The notes: a model not told the origin generated them from the letters alone. Shown: positions 52,344 to 62,303, numbered from the stretch's first letter. The stretch: 64,000 nucleotides of DNA from Acholeplasma equifetale ATCC 29724 (GCF_000687735.1 NZ_JHXL01000001.1:248001-312000); one strand, 5' to 3'. Translations and numbers: made by a program.

Positions 52344-52380
52344 AACAAAAAATCGTCCTTAAAAATAAATTCTAAGGACG
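52344..52380 (-). terminator. T-box controlled terminator
   Basis: CGTCCTTAGAA and TTTTTAAGGACG pair with a T run on the minus strand, directly after the T-box sequence; the antiterminator would use the same segment. Confidence 0.85.
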
Positions 52381-52540
52381 AAATTAATTTCCGCGGTGCC
52401 ACCTTAGTTCCAGTCGCCTGGCCCTCAAATGTACATTGATCTCAAGAGGTGTCACATTTACTTAACAAGTACGCATTTTCACCCTTTAGCGCTCTCTTAT
52501 AACTTTTTAGTAAACCTATCTCTTTCATCGACCGATTTAA
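52345..52540 (-). ncRNA. T-box leader (tRNA-sensing), hisS-aspS operon
   Basis: The T-box core AAGGTGGCACCGCGGAAAT lies at about 52402-52384, with the terminator just after. Upstream, AGAGAG and GCGCTAAAGGGTGAAAATGCG are stem I features, and the 3' side of stem I reads TGTGACACCTC. The specifier is therefore GAC (Asp, followed by A) with CAC (His) overlapping it in GACAC at 52453-52449. Uncharged tRNA should stabilise the antiterminator and raise expression of the synthetases. Confidence 0.9.
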
Positions 52541-52616
52541 TTAATATTATCTTATCATTTATATAATGAATGTGTCAAACCATTCAAAATATTTTAATTA
52601 AATATGATAAAAATTA

Positions 52617-53054
52617 TCATATTTCATAGATTAAATTAAATGGACCAACATATTGTGCATCAATAATCATATGTGCTCCAAAAACACCAGTTTTTACAGA
52701 ATATCCTTCGTTTTTTAACAATTCAATAAAATATAAATATAATTCATTAGCAAGTTTAGGATCTGCTGCATTTGTAAAACTAGGTCTATTATTATTTGAT
52801 GCATCTCCATATAAAGTAAATTGTGAAACAACTAATATTTCATGTTTTTCTTTATCTAACTTTAAATTCAATTTATCATTTTCATCATGAAATATTCTTA
52901 ATTTCATAAGTTTATCTGCACACTTTTTAGCTTTTTCTTTGGTGTCTCCTACTTTTACACCAAAATAAACAACATAACCTGCATTTATTTTTGAAATTAG
53001 GTTACCCTCAACACTTAAAGTTGCATGATTCACTTTAGTCACCAACATCCTCAT
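52617..53054 (-). CDS. dtd: D-aminoacyl-tRNA deacylase
   Basis: Protein of 145 residues. SQFTLYGDASNNNRPSFTNA and AHMIIDAQYVGPFNLI (with the GP motif) are the active-site segments of DTD. It removes D-amino acids wrongly attached to tRNAs. It overlaps rel by 4 bases, a common arrangement. Confidence 0.95.
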   Translation of the reverse strand: MRMLVTKVNHATLSVEGNLISKINAGYVVYFGVKVGDTKEKAKKCADKLMKLRIFHDENDKLNLKLDKEKHEILVVSQFTLYGDASNNNRPSFTNAADPKLANELYLYFIELLKNEGYSVKTGVFGAHMIIDAQYVGPFNLIYEI

Positions 53055-55234
53055 CGAATTTCACGCTCCACATAATATACTTGAGGGACTTTATGTAGAT
53101 TTGTAATCAATGTATCGACTTCATCTTTTTTTGTACATGATACTTTGATATGAATGATACTTTCTAACTGTGCATTGCTTATAGCACTAATTTCAGCAAT
53201 TGAAATGCCTTGTGAGTTCACAACAAATATGACATCTGATAATAATGATTGTCGCTGTGTACCAATAATTTTTAACCAAGTTGCATATTTACGATTGACG
53301 TTTGAACCCCAATATGCTTTAATAACTCTATTTTTATCAAATTCTAAAACGTTAGGGCATTCATGTCTATGAACAACAATCCCAGAGCCTTTAGTAATAT
53401 AACCAATGATATCATCACCAGCAATCGGTGTACAACAATTGGCTAATTTAATTTGAGGATTTGTTAATCCTTCAATAACAACACCTGTTTCTGAAGTTGC
53501 AATAAGCTGACGTGTTGTACGTTCTAACTGACGCTTTAAAATAACATCTTTATTATCATCGGGTACTAATTTTGCGATTACTGATTTTGCTGAAATAGTA
53601 CCTTTACCAATCTCTAAATATAAATCTAAAACTGTTGATAATTGATTTTTTTCAAAATTCTTTTTAACAAAATCATCATTTATTTCAATTTCTTCTTTTA
53701 AGTTTGATAATTCTCTATCTAAAATTTCTTTACCAGAAGCAATAAGTTGTTCTTGCTTATCTTTATTTAAAAACGTTTTAATTTTATGTTTTGCATGTGG
53801 AGATTTTGCAATTTTTAACCAATCTTCACTTGGACCAGATGAATTCTTATTTGTCTTGATGGATACAACATCACCTGTTTGTAGTTGATAATCAATCGGA
53901 ACAATACGATTATTTACAATTGCACCAACCATTCGATGTCCAATGTCTGTATGAATACGATATGCAAAATCAATTGGTGTTGCACCTGCGGGAAGCTCAA
54001 TAACCTCCCCTTTAGGTGTAAAAACATAAACATTTGCAGTGAAAATATCTGTCTTAACCGTGTCAACAAATTCCTCTGATGAACCCAATATATCATCTTG
54101 GTCTTCTGTAATTTTTAATAACTCTGCATACCATTTTAATTTTTGTGCAATTTCAAATTGCTCACGTTCTTTACTGTACACTTTATTTTCTTTATAAGCC
54201 CAATGTGCTGCGATACCATATTCAGCGACTTCATCCATTTCATGAGTTCTAATTTGAACTTCAAAAAGTGTTCCATCTGAATGTAGTACTGTGGTATGTA
54301 AAGATTGATACATGTTTGGTTTAGGAACAGCAATATAATCTTTAAAACGTTTTGGAATTGGTGTAAAGTGAGCATGAATGATTCCCAATGACTGATAGCA
54401 CGTTTCAACTTTATCAACAATGATTCTAATTGCTAATAAATCGTAGATATCTTCAAATTGACGACCACCATTTACCATTTTCTTATAAATTGAATAAATG
54501 TTTTTAATACGACCTTTGATTTCAAAATCTCTTAAATTTGATTCTTCAAAAAGGTCTTTAATATATTCAATCACATTATTAATTGAATTTTCACGTTCTT
54601 CTTTTTTAGCTTTAACTAAATTGGAAACTTTGTAATACATTGCAGGATCAACATATCTTAATGATCTATCTTCTAATTCAGCTTTCAAACGGAAAAGACC
54701 GAGTCTATGAGCAATAGGTGCATATATATCTAATGTTTCTCTTGAAATCTCAACTTGTTTTTCTGGTGACATAGAATCAAGTGTTCGCATATTGTGAAGT
54801 CTATCAGCAATTTTAATCAAAACAACACGAATATCGCGAGCCATTGCTAATAACATCTTTTGATGATTATCAGCTTGTGATGTGTTTTGGAATGACAATT
54901 TATTTAATTTTGTCACACCATCAACCATTTGACTTATATCTTTACTAAACTTTTTTTCGATATTTTCTAAAGTTAGGTCTGTATCTTCGACTGTATCATG
55001 CAATAAAGCAGCAACCAATGTGTTTGGCCCTGCTTGTAATTCTGTAAGTATTCTTGTCACCGCAACAGGATGCGTGATATACGGTTCACCACTACGGCGC
55101 ATTTGACCTAAATGTTTTTCTTTAGCAAGATTATATGCTTCTGTGATTAAATTGATACTTTCTTCTTTTGTAATATAATGAGCAATATCTTTCATAAGTG
55201 CTTCATATAATGGATCTTTATTCAATTTAATCAC
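53051..55234 (-). CDS. rel: bifunctional (p)ppGpp synthetase/hydrolase Rel
   Basis: Protein of 727 residues with the four usual parts: HD hydrolase (HDTVEDTD, about 80-87), synthetase (KDYIAVPKPNMYQSLHTTVL, about 297-316), TGS domain (VFTPKGEVIELPAGATPIDF) and a C-terminal ACT region. Both catalytic centres look intact, so it should make and degrade the stringent-response alarmone. It lies between apt and dtd on one strand. Confidence 0.95.
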   Translation of the reverse strand: MIKLNKDPLYEALMKDIAHYITKEESINLITEAYNLAKEKHLGQMRRSGEPYITHPVAVTRILTELQAGPNTLVAALLHDTVEDTDLTLENIEKKFSKDISQMVDGVTKLNKLSFQNTSQADNHQKMLLAMARDIRVVLIKIADRLHNMRTLDSMSPEKQVEISRETLDIYAPIAHRLGLFRLKAELEDRSLRYVDPAMYYKVSNLVKAKKEERENSINNVIEYIKDLFEESNLRDFEIKGRIKNIYSIYKKMVNGGRQFEDIYDLLAIRIIVDKVETCYQSLGIIHAHFTPIPKRFKDYIAVPKPNMYQSLHTTVLHSDGTLFEVQIRTHEMDEVAEYGIAAHWAYKENKVYSKEREQFEIAQKLKWYAELLKITEDQDDILGSSEEFVDTVKTDIFTANVYVFTPKGEVIELPAGATPIDFAYRIHTDIGHRMVGAIVNNRIVPIDYQLQTGDVVSIKTNKNSSGPSEDWLKIAKSPHAKHKIKTFLNKDKQEQLIASGKEILDRELSNLKEEIEINDDFVKKNFEKNQLSTVLDLYLEIGKGTISAKSVIAKLVPDDNKDVILKRQLERTTRQLIATSETGVVIEGLTNPQIKLANCCTPIAGDDIIGYITKGSGIVVHRHECPNVLEFDKNRVIKAYWGSNVNRKYATWLKIIGTQRQSLLSDVIFVVNSQGISIAEISAISNAQLESIIHIKVSCTKKDEVDTLITNLHKVPQVYYVEREIR

Positions 55235-55252
55235 CTCCTAAACAAAGTTTTA

Positions 55253-55765
55253 TTAATAATGTATTAATGATAATACTTCGTATTTATTTAATAACTCTCT
55301 ACCTTTTAAATCATCTAATTCAATTAAAAAACATAAACCTACAACTTCTCCACCTAGTTTTTCAACTAAATCAATAGTTGCTAGCATTGTACCACCTGTT
55401 GCAAGTAAGTCATCAATAATTACGACTTTATCGCCTTTTTTAATTGCATCTTTATGTAATGATAAAGAATTGGATCCATACTCTAAATCATATGTAACCG
55501 TAATATGTTCTCTTGGTAATTTACCAGGTTTTCTAACTGGTGCAAAACCAATACTTAAATTAACTGCTACAGGACATCCAAAAACAAACCCTCTAGCTTC
55601 TGGTCCAACAATAACTGTTGCACCTTTATCTTTTGCAAAATTACTAAATTGTTGATTTACGTATTGATATGCCTCACCATTTAACATAAGTGGTGTAATA
55701 TCTCTAAATAAAATACCTTCTACTGGAAAATTAGGTACTGCTGCGATATATTTTTTGAGATCCAT
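55253..55765 (-). CDS. apt: adenine phosphoribosyltransferase
   Basis: Protein of 170 residues. The PRPP motif [14 protein letters not shown] (about 117-130) and [11 protein letters not shown] are characteristic. It salvages adenine to AMP. It precedes rel by 18 bases, so the apt-rel-dtd set is one unit. Length is normal. Confidence 0.95.
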   Translation of the reverse strand: MDLKKYIAAVPNFPVEGILFRDITPLMLNGEAYQYVNQQFSNFAKDKGATVIVGPEARGFVFGCPVAVNLSIGFAPVRKPGKLPREHITVTYDLEYGSNSLSLHKDAIKKGDKVVIIDDLLATGGTMLATIDLVEKLGGEVVGLCFLIELDDLKGRELLNKYEVLSLIHY

Positions 55766-55923
55766 TTCTTTTACTCCTTAAAATAAAATAGCCTTATTGG
55801 CGTCTACTAAATATTTTATAATATTTATGTACTTTTTACAATGAAGTGTATATGATTTTAAATAAGATATAGTTATAACTATATAAATATCAATGTTATA
55901 ATATTCATAAAGGATGTGATTTC

Positions 55924-57174
55924 ATGGAACCACTAGCAAGTCGTCTAAGACCTAAATCATTTGAAGATGTATATGGTCAAGACCATCTAATTGGTCCTGA
56001 TGGTGTATTAAAGAAAATGATTGAAAAGAAAAAATGGTTATCTTTTATTCTCTATGGTCCCCCAGGAACTGGAAAAACTACAATCGCTCAATTATTTGGT
56101 GAACTATCTCATCTTGATACTTATTTTTTTAATGCATCTACTGATAATAAAGCTAAATTAAAAGACATATTAGATATGACTGCTTATCACGATGTATTAA
56201 TCATCATTGATGAAATTCATCGTATGAAAACTGATATTCAAGATTATCTTTTACCATTCTTAGAAAGTGGTAAAGCCATCATGATTGGTTTAACAACTTT
56301 AAATCCATATCAAAGTATCAATATGGCTATACGATCTCGTTGTCATTTATATGAAGTTAAATCATTAACAGATGACGATATTAAAAAAGCTTTAATGAAT
56401 GGTTTAAGACATTTAGAAGTTGATATAAAAATTACAGATGACGCTTTACAAGCAATCATACGTGCTTCAAATCATGAAATACGTTCAGCACTCAATTTAT
56501 TAGAAAGTGCCTCTTTCATACTTGATGATGGTGGTACTTTAACTTCCAATATTGTTAGAAAATTAGCAGGAAAACCACAGTTGTCTTTAGATGATAAAGA
56601 AGATCATTACTTTGAAATGTTATCTGCATTACAAAAATCAATCCGCGGTTCTGATGTCGATGCATCACTTCATTATCTTGCACGTTTAATAACACTTGGA
56701 GATTTAGAAGTTATTTTAAGAAGATTAATAGTCATTGCATATGAAGATATCGGTTTAGCAAACCCTACAATGGGACAAAAAGTTATGGCTGTTTATGAAG
56801 CAGTTAAAATATTGGGATTACCAGAAGCTAGAATTCCACTATCAGTGTTAGTCGTTGACATGGCGTTATCACCTAAAAGCAATACTGCTTATACAGCTTT
56901 AAATAAAGCTTTAGAAGATTTCCAAAATGGCATTACAGGTGAAATTCCAAAACACGTTGATAATAAATACATTAGACTTCATCCAGAAGTCTATCATTAT
57001 CCGCATGATGATAAAGGTTCAATCAACGCTCAAAAGTACTTACCAAACGAAATTATAAATCGTCGTTATTATGTACCTAAGTTTGAAAGTGCTTATGAAT
57101 CAGCACTCGGTGAACGAAAAAAAATAATTGATAAACTAAAAGGTTATATTACAAAAGAAAAAACAGATAAATAA
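55924..57174 (+). CDS. rarA: replication-associated recombination protein A (RarA/MgsA)
   Basis: AAA+ ATPase of 416 residues. The Walker A is GPPGTGKTTIA (about 45-55), Walker B IIIDEIHR (about 92-99), and the C-terminal part has YEDIGLANPTM and the tetramerisation region ending YPHDDKGS. It acts at stalled replication forks. A short single gene, convergent with the CDF transporter gene across a hairpin. Confidence 0.94.
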   Translation: MEPLASRLRPKSFEDVYGQDHLIGPDGVLKKMIEKKKWLSFILYGPPGTGKTTIAQLFGELSHLDTYFFNASTDNKAKLKDILDMTAYHDVLIIIDEIHRMKTDIQDYLLPFLESGKAIMIGLTTLNPYQSINMAIRSRCHLYEVKSLTDDDIKKALMNGLRHLEVDIKITDDALQAIIRASNHEIRSALNLLESASFILDDGGTLTSNIVRKLAGKPQLSLDDKEDHYFEMLSALQKSIRGSDVDASLHYLARLITLGDLEVILRRLIVIAYEDIGLANPTMGQKVMAVYEAVKILGLPEARIPLSVLVVDMALSPKSNTAYTALNKALEDFQNGITGEIPKHVDNKYIRLHPEVYHYPHDDKGSINAQKYLPNEIINRRYYVPKFESAYESALGERKKIIDKLKGYITKEKTDK

Positions 57175-57194
57175 TGAATTATCTGTCTTTTTTT
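57158..57194. terminator. terminator between rarA and CDF gene
   Basis: AAAAAACAGATAA and TTATCTGTCTTTTTTT pair around an 8-base loop between convergent genes. Confidence 0.75.
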
Positions 57195-58065
57195 ATGATA
57201 TTGGATTTACATGTACCATACAATGTAATACGTCCATCTTCTTTTCGACTTCATCATGTACTGATTCTGAAATTAAATGTGCTTCATTTAAAGTTAGAGA
57301 ACTTGATACACCTATTTCAACATCAACATAGTAGTGATTCATATGTTTTCTAACCTTTAAATCATCAACACTTAAAACACCCTGACAATCTAAAATAATT
57401 TTACGAATCTTTTCAAGTGTCTTTTCATCAGCTGATTCATCAACTAAAAATGAAATAGCTTCTTTAATCATTTTAAAACCAATATAGAAAATCAGTAATG
57501 AAATGACCATTGATGCAATAGGTTCAAAATGAATCATACCATACTGTGCGATGATAATACTTATAAAACTGATGGATGTCGAAAGTATGTCAAATAAATG
57601 ATTATTAGCATCAGCTTTTAAGCTTGCAGAATAATATTTTTTTGCAAAATATGAATTAATCATAAATAAAATAATTTTAATAATAATAGCTATACCAGCA
57701 ATTATAATTGTGTACTCTTCAGGTGTTTCAATATGTGTTGGATCTTTAAGAACATCGATTAATGTATTCATCCCATGATAGAAAATAAATCCCGCAGTGA
57801 ACATAATAATGACACTTAATAATAAGTAAAGAATACCTTCGAATTTTTCATGCCCATAGGGATGTCTACGATCAGGTCCCTTTGTTGAAACTTTTAAAAC
57901 AATTAACATGAGTACACTTACAAGAATATCAGCCATTGAGTTAATTCCATCAGCAATTAAACTTTGTGAGCTACCAACCATACCAGTTATTAATTTAATT
58001 AATGTTAAGATAACATTTCCTATTAAACTGATACTTACTATCTTAAATAATGTTTTATTTTTCAT
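57193..58065 (-). CDS. cation diffusion facilitator transporter
   Basis: Protein of 290 residues with six membrane helices and a C-terminal cytoplasmic domain (about 205-290). The metal-site residues are in SLIADGINSMADI and RHPYGHEKFEG, then ADANNHLFD. It exports divalent metal ions (Zn2+, Mn2+, Fe2+ or similar) in exchange for protons. The exact ion is not decided by these motifs. Confidence 0.9.
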   Translation of the reverse strand: MKNKTLFKIVSISLIGNVILTLIKLITGMVGSSQSLIADGINSMADILVSVLMLIVLKVSTKGPDRRHPYGHEKFEGILYLLLSVIIMFTAGFIFYHGMNTLIDVLKDPTHIETPEEYTIIIAGIAIIIKIILFMINSYFAKKYYSASLKADANNHLFDILSTSISFISIIIAQYGMIHFEPIASMVISLLIFYIGFKMIKEAISFLVDESADEKTLEKIRKIILDCQGVLSVDDLKVRKHMNHYYVDVEIGVSSSLTLNEAHLISESVHDEVEKKMDVLHCMVHVNPIS

Positions 58066-58121
58066 AATTTCATCCCTTTAAAACACACTTAATTATTATA
58101 TACTAAATAATTATATTTTAT

Positions 58122-58150
58122 ATAAAATAAATAAAGGACTTTTTAGTCCT
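58122..58150 (-). terminator. weak terminator after the RNase J gene
   Basis: AGGACTAAAAAGTCCT hairpin followed by T-rich sequence on the minus strand. Stem is 6 bp. Confidence 0.5.
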
Positions 58151-59836
58151 CTATTTTGAGTCAGTTTCGGTTGATATAATAACTGGAATGGTAATTGGTT
58201 TACGTTTTGTAACTTGTTGAATATATTTGGTTGATTCTTCTTTAATATCTTGTTTTAAATCGTTCCAATTAATATACTTTCCTTTTAAATGCTTGTCAAC
58301 AGTTGTAAAGAAAATATTTTTTAATTCATTGATAACTTCTTGAGCTTCTTGAACATATACAAATCCACGAGAAACAATTTCAACATCACCTAAAACTTTC
58401 TTTTTCTTAGGATCAATATTTGCAATAATAAGTAATACACCATCTTCTGCAAGCATTTCTCGATCTCGCATAACAAATTGATTCACATCACCTATAGCAG
58501 TTCCATCAATTAAAATGTCTCCAGTTTTAATATCCCCTTTAGACGTATACGATAACTCACCTTCTTTAAAGAACGCAACATCACCATTATCTAAGATAAT
58601 AATTTTATCTTCTTGGTATCCTATTGATTCAGCAATTTGTTTAACACCATACTGATGTCGATACTCACCAATTGTTGGAATAATATATTGAGGACTTAAT
58701 AGATTCATCATCATTTTGATTTCTTCAGATGTTGCATGGGAACTTGTTAATAATCGATTTGGAATTTGTTTAACAGTTGCATCACTTCGATAAAGAACAT
58801 CTAAAGTTCTTGCAGCCATTTTTTCAGTACCAGGTACTGGAGGGGTCATAATTAAAATTGTGTCCTTGTCATTAATATGAATGAGTCTATCTTGTTTTTT
58901 ACACATTCTTTGTAACATAAAAAATGGTTCATGACGATTTCCAGTAACTAAACATACCAAATCTTTTGAATCATTTTTATTTTTATCATCAATATAGCGT
59001 AATGTAGTTAAAGCATCACTTGGAATTTGTAAATATCCCTTTTCAATAGCAATATCAACAATTCTTTGAGCTTTTCTTCCGATAATCGCAATCTTCTTAT
59101 GATGGATTAAGGAAATATCAATAATTCTTTGAATTTTTAAAAGATCTGATGAAAATAATGAAACAATAATTCTACCCTCAGCATTTGCGTATACAGAGTT
59201 TATTTTATGAGTCAATGCATCATGAATACCACCGTCTTGAATAAGTGTAGAACCTAATGATTCTGGCAATAATGCAATAACTTTCTTTTGAGCTAACTCA
59301 TTAATTTTTTTAAAATCTGTTTGATATTTTGGATCTTTATTTTGAACAAAAGTAAAATCAGATGTATATACAATAACACCATCAATCGTATGGATGGCTA
59401 TACCAATACTTTCTGGGATAGAATGTGTTGTTGAGAAAAAAGTAACTTTAACATTTCCAGAACGAATAATCGTATTACTATCAATGGTATGTAAAGTTAA
59501 TTTACTTAAATCGTAATTTTTCTCAATTAATGAATCCTTAACAACTTCCATTGTAAATGGTGTAGCATAAACAGGTACATTAAGCTCATTTAAAATATGA
59601 GGTAAAGCCCCAATATGGTCTTCATGAGCATGTGTTAAAAAAATACCCTTTATACGATCTTTTATGTTTATTAACATTTTGTAATTTGGAATAATTTCAT
59701 CAACACCATATAATTCTTGTGTTGGGTATTTTAAACCGGCATCTAATATGAAATATTGTCTATCTACATCAACAACATACATATTTTTACCGTTTTCTCC
59801 AAGCCCCCCTAAGGCAAAAAAACGAATTTCACTCAC
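58151..59836 (-). CDS. ribonuclease J
   Basis: Metallo-beta-lactamase/beta-CASP RNase of 561 residues. The zinc site is TH.HEDHIG (about 72-79), then STTHSIPES and SSHATSEE; the C-terminal domain follows (from about 450). It degrades and processes RNA from the 5' end and as an endonuclease. The gene is single and divergent from recU. Whether it is the J1 or J2 type cannot be stated. Confidence 0.93.
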   Translation of the reverse strand: MSEIRFFALGGLGENGKNMYVVDVDRQYFILDAGLKYPTQELYGVDEIIPNYKMLINIKDRIKGIFLTHAHEDHIGALPHILNELNVPVYATPFTMEVVKDSLIEKNYDLSKLTLHTIDSNTIIRSGNVKVTFFSTTHSIPESIGIAIHTIDGVIVYTSDFTFVQNKDPKYQTDFKKINELAQKKVIALLPESLGSTLIQDGGIHDALTHKINSVYANAEGRIIVSLFSSDLLKIQRIIDISLIHHKKIAIIGRKAQRIVDIAIEKGYLQIPSDALTTLRYIDDKNKNDSKDLVCLVTGNRHEPFFMLQRMCKKQDRLIHINDKDTILIMTPPVPGTEKMAARTLDVLYRSDATVKQIPNRLLTSSHATSEEIKMMMNLLSPQYIIPTIGEYRHQYGVKQIAESIGYQEDKIIILDNGDVAFFKEGELSYTSKGDIKTGDILIDGTAIGDVNQFVMRDREMLAEDGVLLIIANIDPKKKKVLGDVEIVSRGFVYVQEAQEVINELKNIFFTTVDKHLKGKYINWNDLKQDIKEESTKYIQQVTKRKPITIPVIISTETDSK

Positions 59837-59974
59837 TTATGTTACTTCCTTTCAGAAACGCTTTTTTCAATTTATTATAACACATAAATATATATCTATG
59901 AAACATAAAAAACTCTAACATATTTTTTTATTGTTATGTTTTAGTTTATAATATGAATAAAGTGAGGTTTTATC

Positions 59975-60559
59975 ATGTTAGGTTATCCAACAAAAAAGAA
60001 AGTTGTAAAAAAAGAAGTTAACTATGCGAATTTAGGTATGACATTAGAAAGTGATATTGATTTAACAAATCAATATTATTTAAGAAAGTCTATTGCTGTC
60101 ATACATAAAAAACCAACACCAATTCAAGTTGTTAATGTATCTTATCCTGCTAGAAATAAAGCAAAAATCACTGAAGCTTATTATAGAACACCTTCAACTA
60201 CTGACTATAATGGATTATATAAGGGATATTATATCGATTTTGATGCGAAAGAAACAAATAGTAAAACCTCTTTTCCATTATCTAACATTCATGATCACCA
60301 AGTTCAACACTTAAAAGATATCGATACACACGGAGGTATCGCATTTTTAATTATCGGTTGGAAAAAATATCAAGAATATTATCTTTTACCATTCAAAGAG
60401 TTATTTCACTTTTGGTCTTCTGCACAAGAAAAGGATGGCAGAAAATCCATCCCTTATACTTATTTTAAAGAAAACGGATATTTAATTCCATTTTCATATG
60501 AGCCTAGATTAGATTATTTAAGTGTTGTTGAAAAAGTTTTTTTATCTCAAACTAAATGA
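59975..60559 (+). CDS. recU: Holliday junction resolvase RecU
   Basis: Protein of 194 residues. The core contains YRTPSTTDYNGLYKGYYIDF, with the Asp and the YIDFDAKET stretch giving the E/D-x-K nuclease residues, and QVQHLKDIDTHGG. It cuts four-way DNA junctions in recombination and repair, as in Firmicutes. Its end overlaps the thiT end by 13 bases in a convergent arrangement. Confidence 0.93.
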   Translation: MLGYPTKKKVVKKEVNYANLGMTLESDIDLTNQYYLRKSIAVIHKKPTPIQVVNVSYPARNKAKITEAYYRTPSTTDYNGLYKGYYIDFDAKETNSKTSFPLSNIHDHQVQHLKDIDTHGGIAFLIIGWKKYQEYYLLPFKELFHFWSSAQEKDGRKSIPYTYFKENGYLIPFSYEPRLDYLSVVEKVFLSQTK

Positions 60560-61173
60560 TAATTTTCTTTTATGACACGAAGTTGATTTCGGGTAGATAA
60601 ACCTATAACAATTAATGTTAATATCGTTGTTAAGGTATAAATACCATTGTAAATTCCTGAATAGATGAATGCTTGATTACCAACAGAACTCAATAAATTT
60701 GAAGTCCATTCATCATTTGTAGCATAACTAACCCAAAGAACTGCACCAACAATTGTTGATGATAACCATCTAATCAACATCGTAATGATAACAACTAATG
60801 AAAATTTAAATGGTGACTCTAACGATTTTTTAAAGAATCCTGATAATCCAAGCGCTCCAAAAGCAATCACATAATCTAAGAAAAAGACAAGCAATGCCTG
60901 GTTAAGATCTTCTGCAAAATATGCAAGAGCATAACCATCTAGAAAAAAACCTAGTATACCATATATTACTGCGCCAATAATGCCATAAAGTGGTCCTAAT
61001 AGAACACCAATTAATAAAATTGGAAATAGTGCAACATTAAAAATTCTTCCACCCAGTGGCATAGATAAATTAAGTCCAGGAATAATTCCTGTAATTACAT
61101 CTAACGCAATCGCGATAGCAAGTAGCATTGAAACTAATGCTATTTTTTTTATGATCATTTGATTTTGATTCAT
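60547..61173 (-). CDS. thiT: thiamine ECF transporter S component
   Basis: Membrane protein of 208 residues with six hydrophobic segments. The start at 61173 has a strong AGGAGG; the frame is open to 61215, but that part is the riboswitch terminator. A TPP riboswitch lies directly upstream, which fixes the substrate as thiamine or a related compound. The family match to ThiT is fair (LGLPLG-like MPLGGRIFNVALFPILLIG) rather than perfect. It needs an EcfAAT module encoded elsewhere. Confidence 0.88.
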   Translation of the reverse strand: MNQNQMIIKKIALVSMLLAIAIALDVITGIIPGLNLSMPLGGRIFNVALFPILLIGVLLGPLYGIIGAVIYGILGFFLDGYALAYFAEDLNQALLVFFLDYVIAFGALGLSGFFKKSLESPFKFSLVVIITMLIRWLSSTIVGAVLWVSYATNDEWTSNLLSSVGNQAFIYSGIYNGIYTLTTILTLIVIGLSTRNQLRVIKENYHLV

Positions 61174-61192
61174 ATTCTCTCCTCCTAAGAAA

Positions 61193-61220
61193 TAAAAAAA
61201 TTCTTTGGGAGCCAAAGAAT
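61193..61220 (-). terminator. TPP riboswitch terminator
   Basis: ATTCTTTGGCTCCCAAAGAAT hairpin followed by seven T residues on the minus strand, between aptamer and thiT. It suggests that TPP turns the gene off. Confidence 0.85.
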
Positions 61221-61244
61221 AGAGAAGTAAAAAAATATTTTTTA

Positions 61245-61336
61245 CACTTTCCCTACGCTGGCATAACCCAGATCAGGTTCTTACGGGTCGATTTTCAATT
61301 CAATCCTCTCAGCTAAAAGATTAGCTCCCCGAAGTG
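61245..61336 (-). ncRNA. TPP riboswitch (THI box)
   Basis: Conserved pieces on the minus strand: GGGGAGCT near the 5' end, CTGAGAGGA, and GACCCGTAAGAACCTGATCTGGGTTATGCCAGCGTAGGGA (read as shorter blocks CTGAGAGG, ACCTGATCTGG, TAATGCCAGCGTAGGGA-like). P1 is CACTT with AAGTG. It binds thiamine pyrophosphate and controls the thiamine transporter gene. Confidence 0.96.
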
Positions 61337-61474
61337 ATCATATGTATTATAACACATCTTTTTTATAGTTCAAAAAACTTGCTTACTTATCATAAAATAA
61401 TTAAAAATAATTTTTTATAATTTGATTGACATTTTTTATAATTTTAAATATAATGAAATTGTGAGGTGAATAAG

Positions 61475-61849
61475 ATGAGTATTACATGGTTTAGTGATGA
61501 ATCGAAAGACATATATGTAACAATTACGCGAATGCATATCACAATCAATAAAGCTGGACTTCAATTTTTTGATTCGGCTTATCAAGTTATGCTTGGTTAT
61601 GATAAAGCCAAAAATGTTATTATAATTAAACCTCTTTCTAAAGATGATGTCACAAGAGGAGACATTCCTGAGCATGCAATGTATAATATAAGTATTAGTT
61701 CAACATATGCACGTATAACAAACAAAGCATTTATTACGAAAGTCATAGAAATATTTAATTTAAATTTAGATGATAAAGGATCTAAGTATAAAGCACGTTG
61801 GCGTGTAAACTCAGGTGTTTTAGAGGTGGAATTAAAGGGGGTAGAATGA
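61475..61849 (+). CDS. uncharacterised 124-residue protein of the NfeD/SPFH operon
   Basis: Not recognised. The ATG at 61475 follows GAGGTG by 8 bases and is preferred to a GTG three codons earlier. The protein is soluble with mixed charge, beta-rich in the first half and a helix near 80-95, and has no signal peptide. It lies 1 base before the NfeD-like gene, so it is the first gene of this operon. A role with the membrane-domain scaffold proteins is possible but only by position. Confidence 0.65.
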   Translation: MSITWFSDESKDIYVTITRMHITINKAGLQFFDSAYQVMLGYDKAKNVIIIKPLSKDDVTRGDIPEHAMYNISISSTYARITNKAFITKVIEIFNLNLDDKGSKYKARWRVNSGVLEVELKGVE

Positions 61850-61850
61850 T

Positions 61851-62288
61851 ATGTACGATTACATGGTGTGGATATGGTTGCTTGTATTTGTTTTAGCATT
61901 AATACTTGAGTTTGCTACAGCTGATTTTCTTACAATTTGGTTTGCAATATCAGCGCTTCCAACAGCTATAATTGCATATTTTTTCCCTGAAATGATTATT
62001 CTACAGATCACATTCTTCTTCTTATTTGGATTTCTACTCATGCTTATTATTAGAAGATATGTTGTTAGATACGTTAAGCGAAATGTAGTATCAACGAATG
62101 TAGATTCTTATATAGGAAAAACCGCTGTTGTTGTAGAAACAATCAAACCAAATGAACGCGGATTAGTTAAATTTCAAGGAGATCTTTGGACAGCTATTTC
62201 AACGGAAACGATTGAAATCAATGAAAAGGTTAGAATACTAACTATTGAAGGTAATAAGTTTATCGTAACAAAAAATTTAGATGAATAA
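61851..62288 (+). CDS. NfeD-like membrane protein
   Basis: Protein of 145 residues. Two or three membrane helices in the first 80 residues (WIWLLVFVLALILEFATADF, then FFFLFGFLLMLIIRR) are followed by an OB-fold domain (about 85-145: IGKTAVVVETIKPNERGLVK). This is the short NfeD form paired with SPFH proteins. It precedes the SPFH gene by 15 bases. It is thought to assist that scaffold. Confidence 0.9.
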   Translation: MYDYMVWIWLLVFVLALILEFATADFLTIWFAISALPTAIIAYFFPEMIILQITFFFLFGFLLMLIIRRYVVRYVKRNVVSTNVDSYIGKTAVVVETIKPNERGLVKFQGDLWTAISTETIEINEKVRILTIEGNKFIVTKNLDE

Positions 62289-62303
62289 AGGAGATAGGTA
62301 AAA

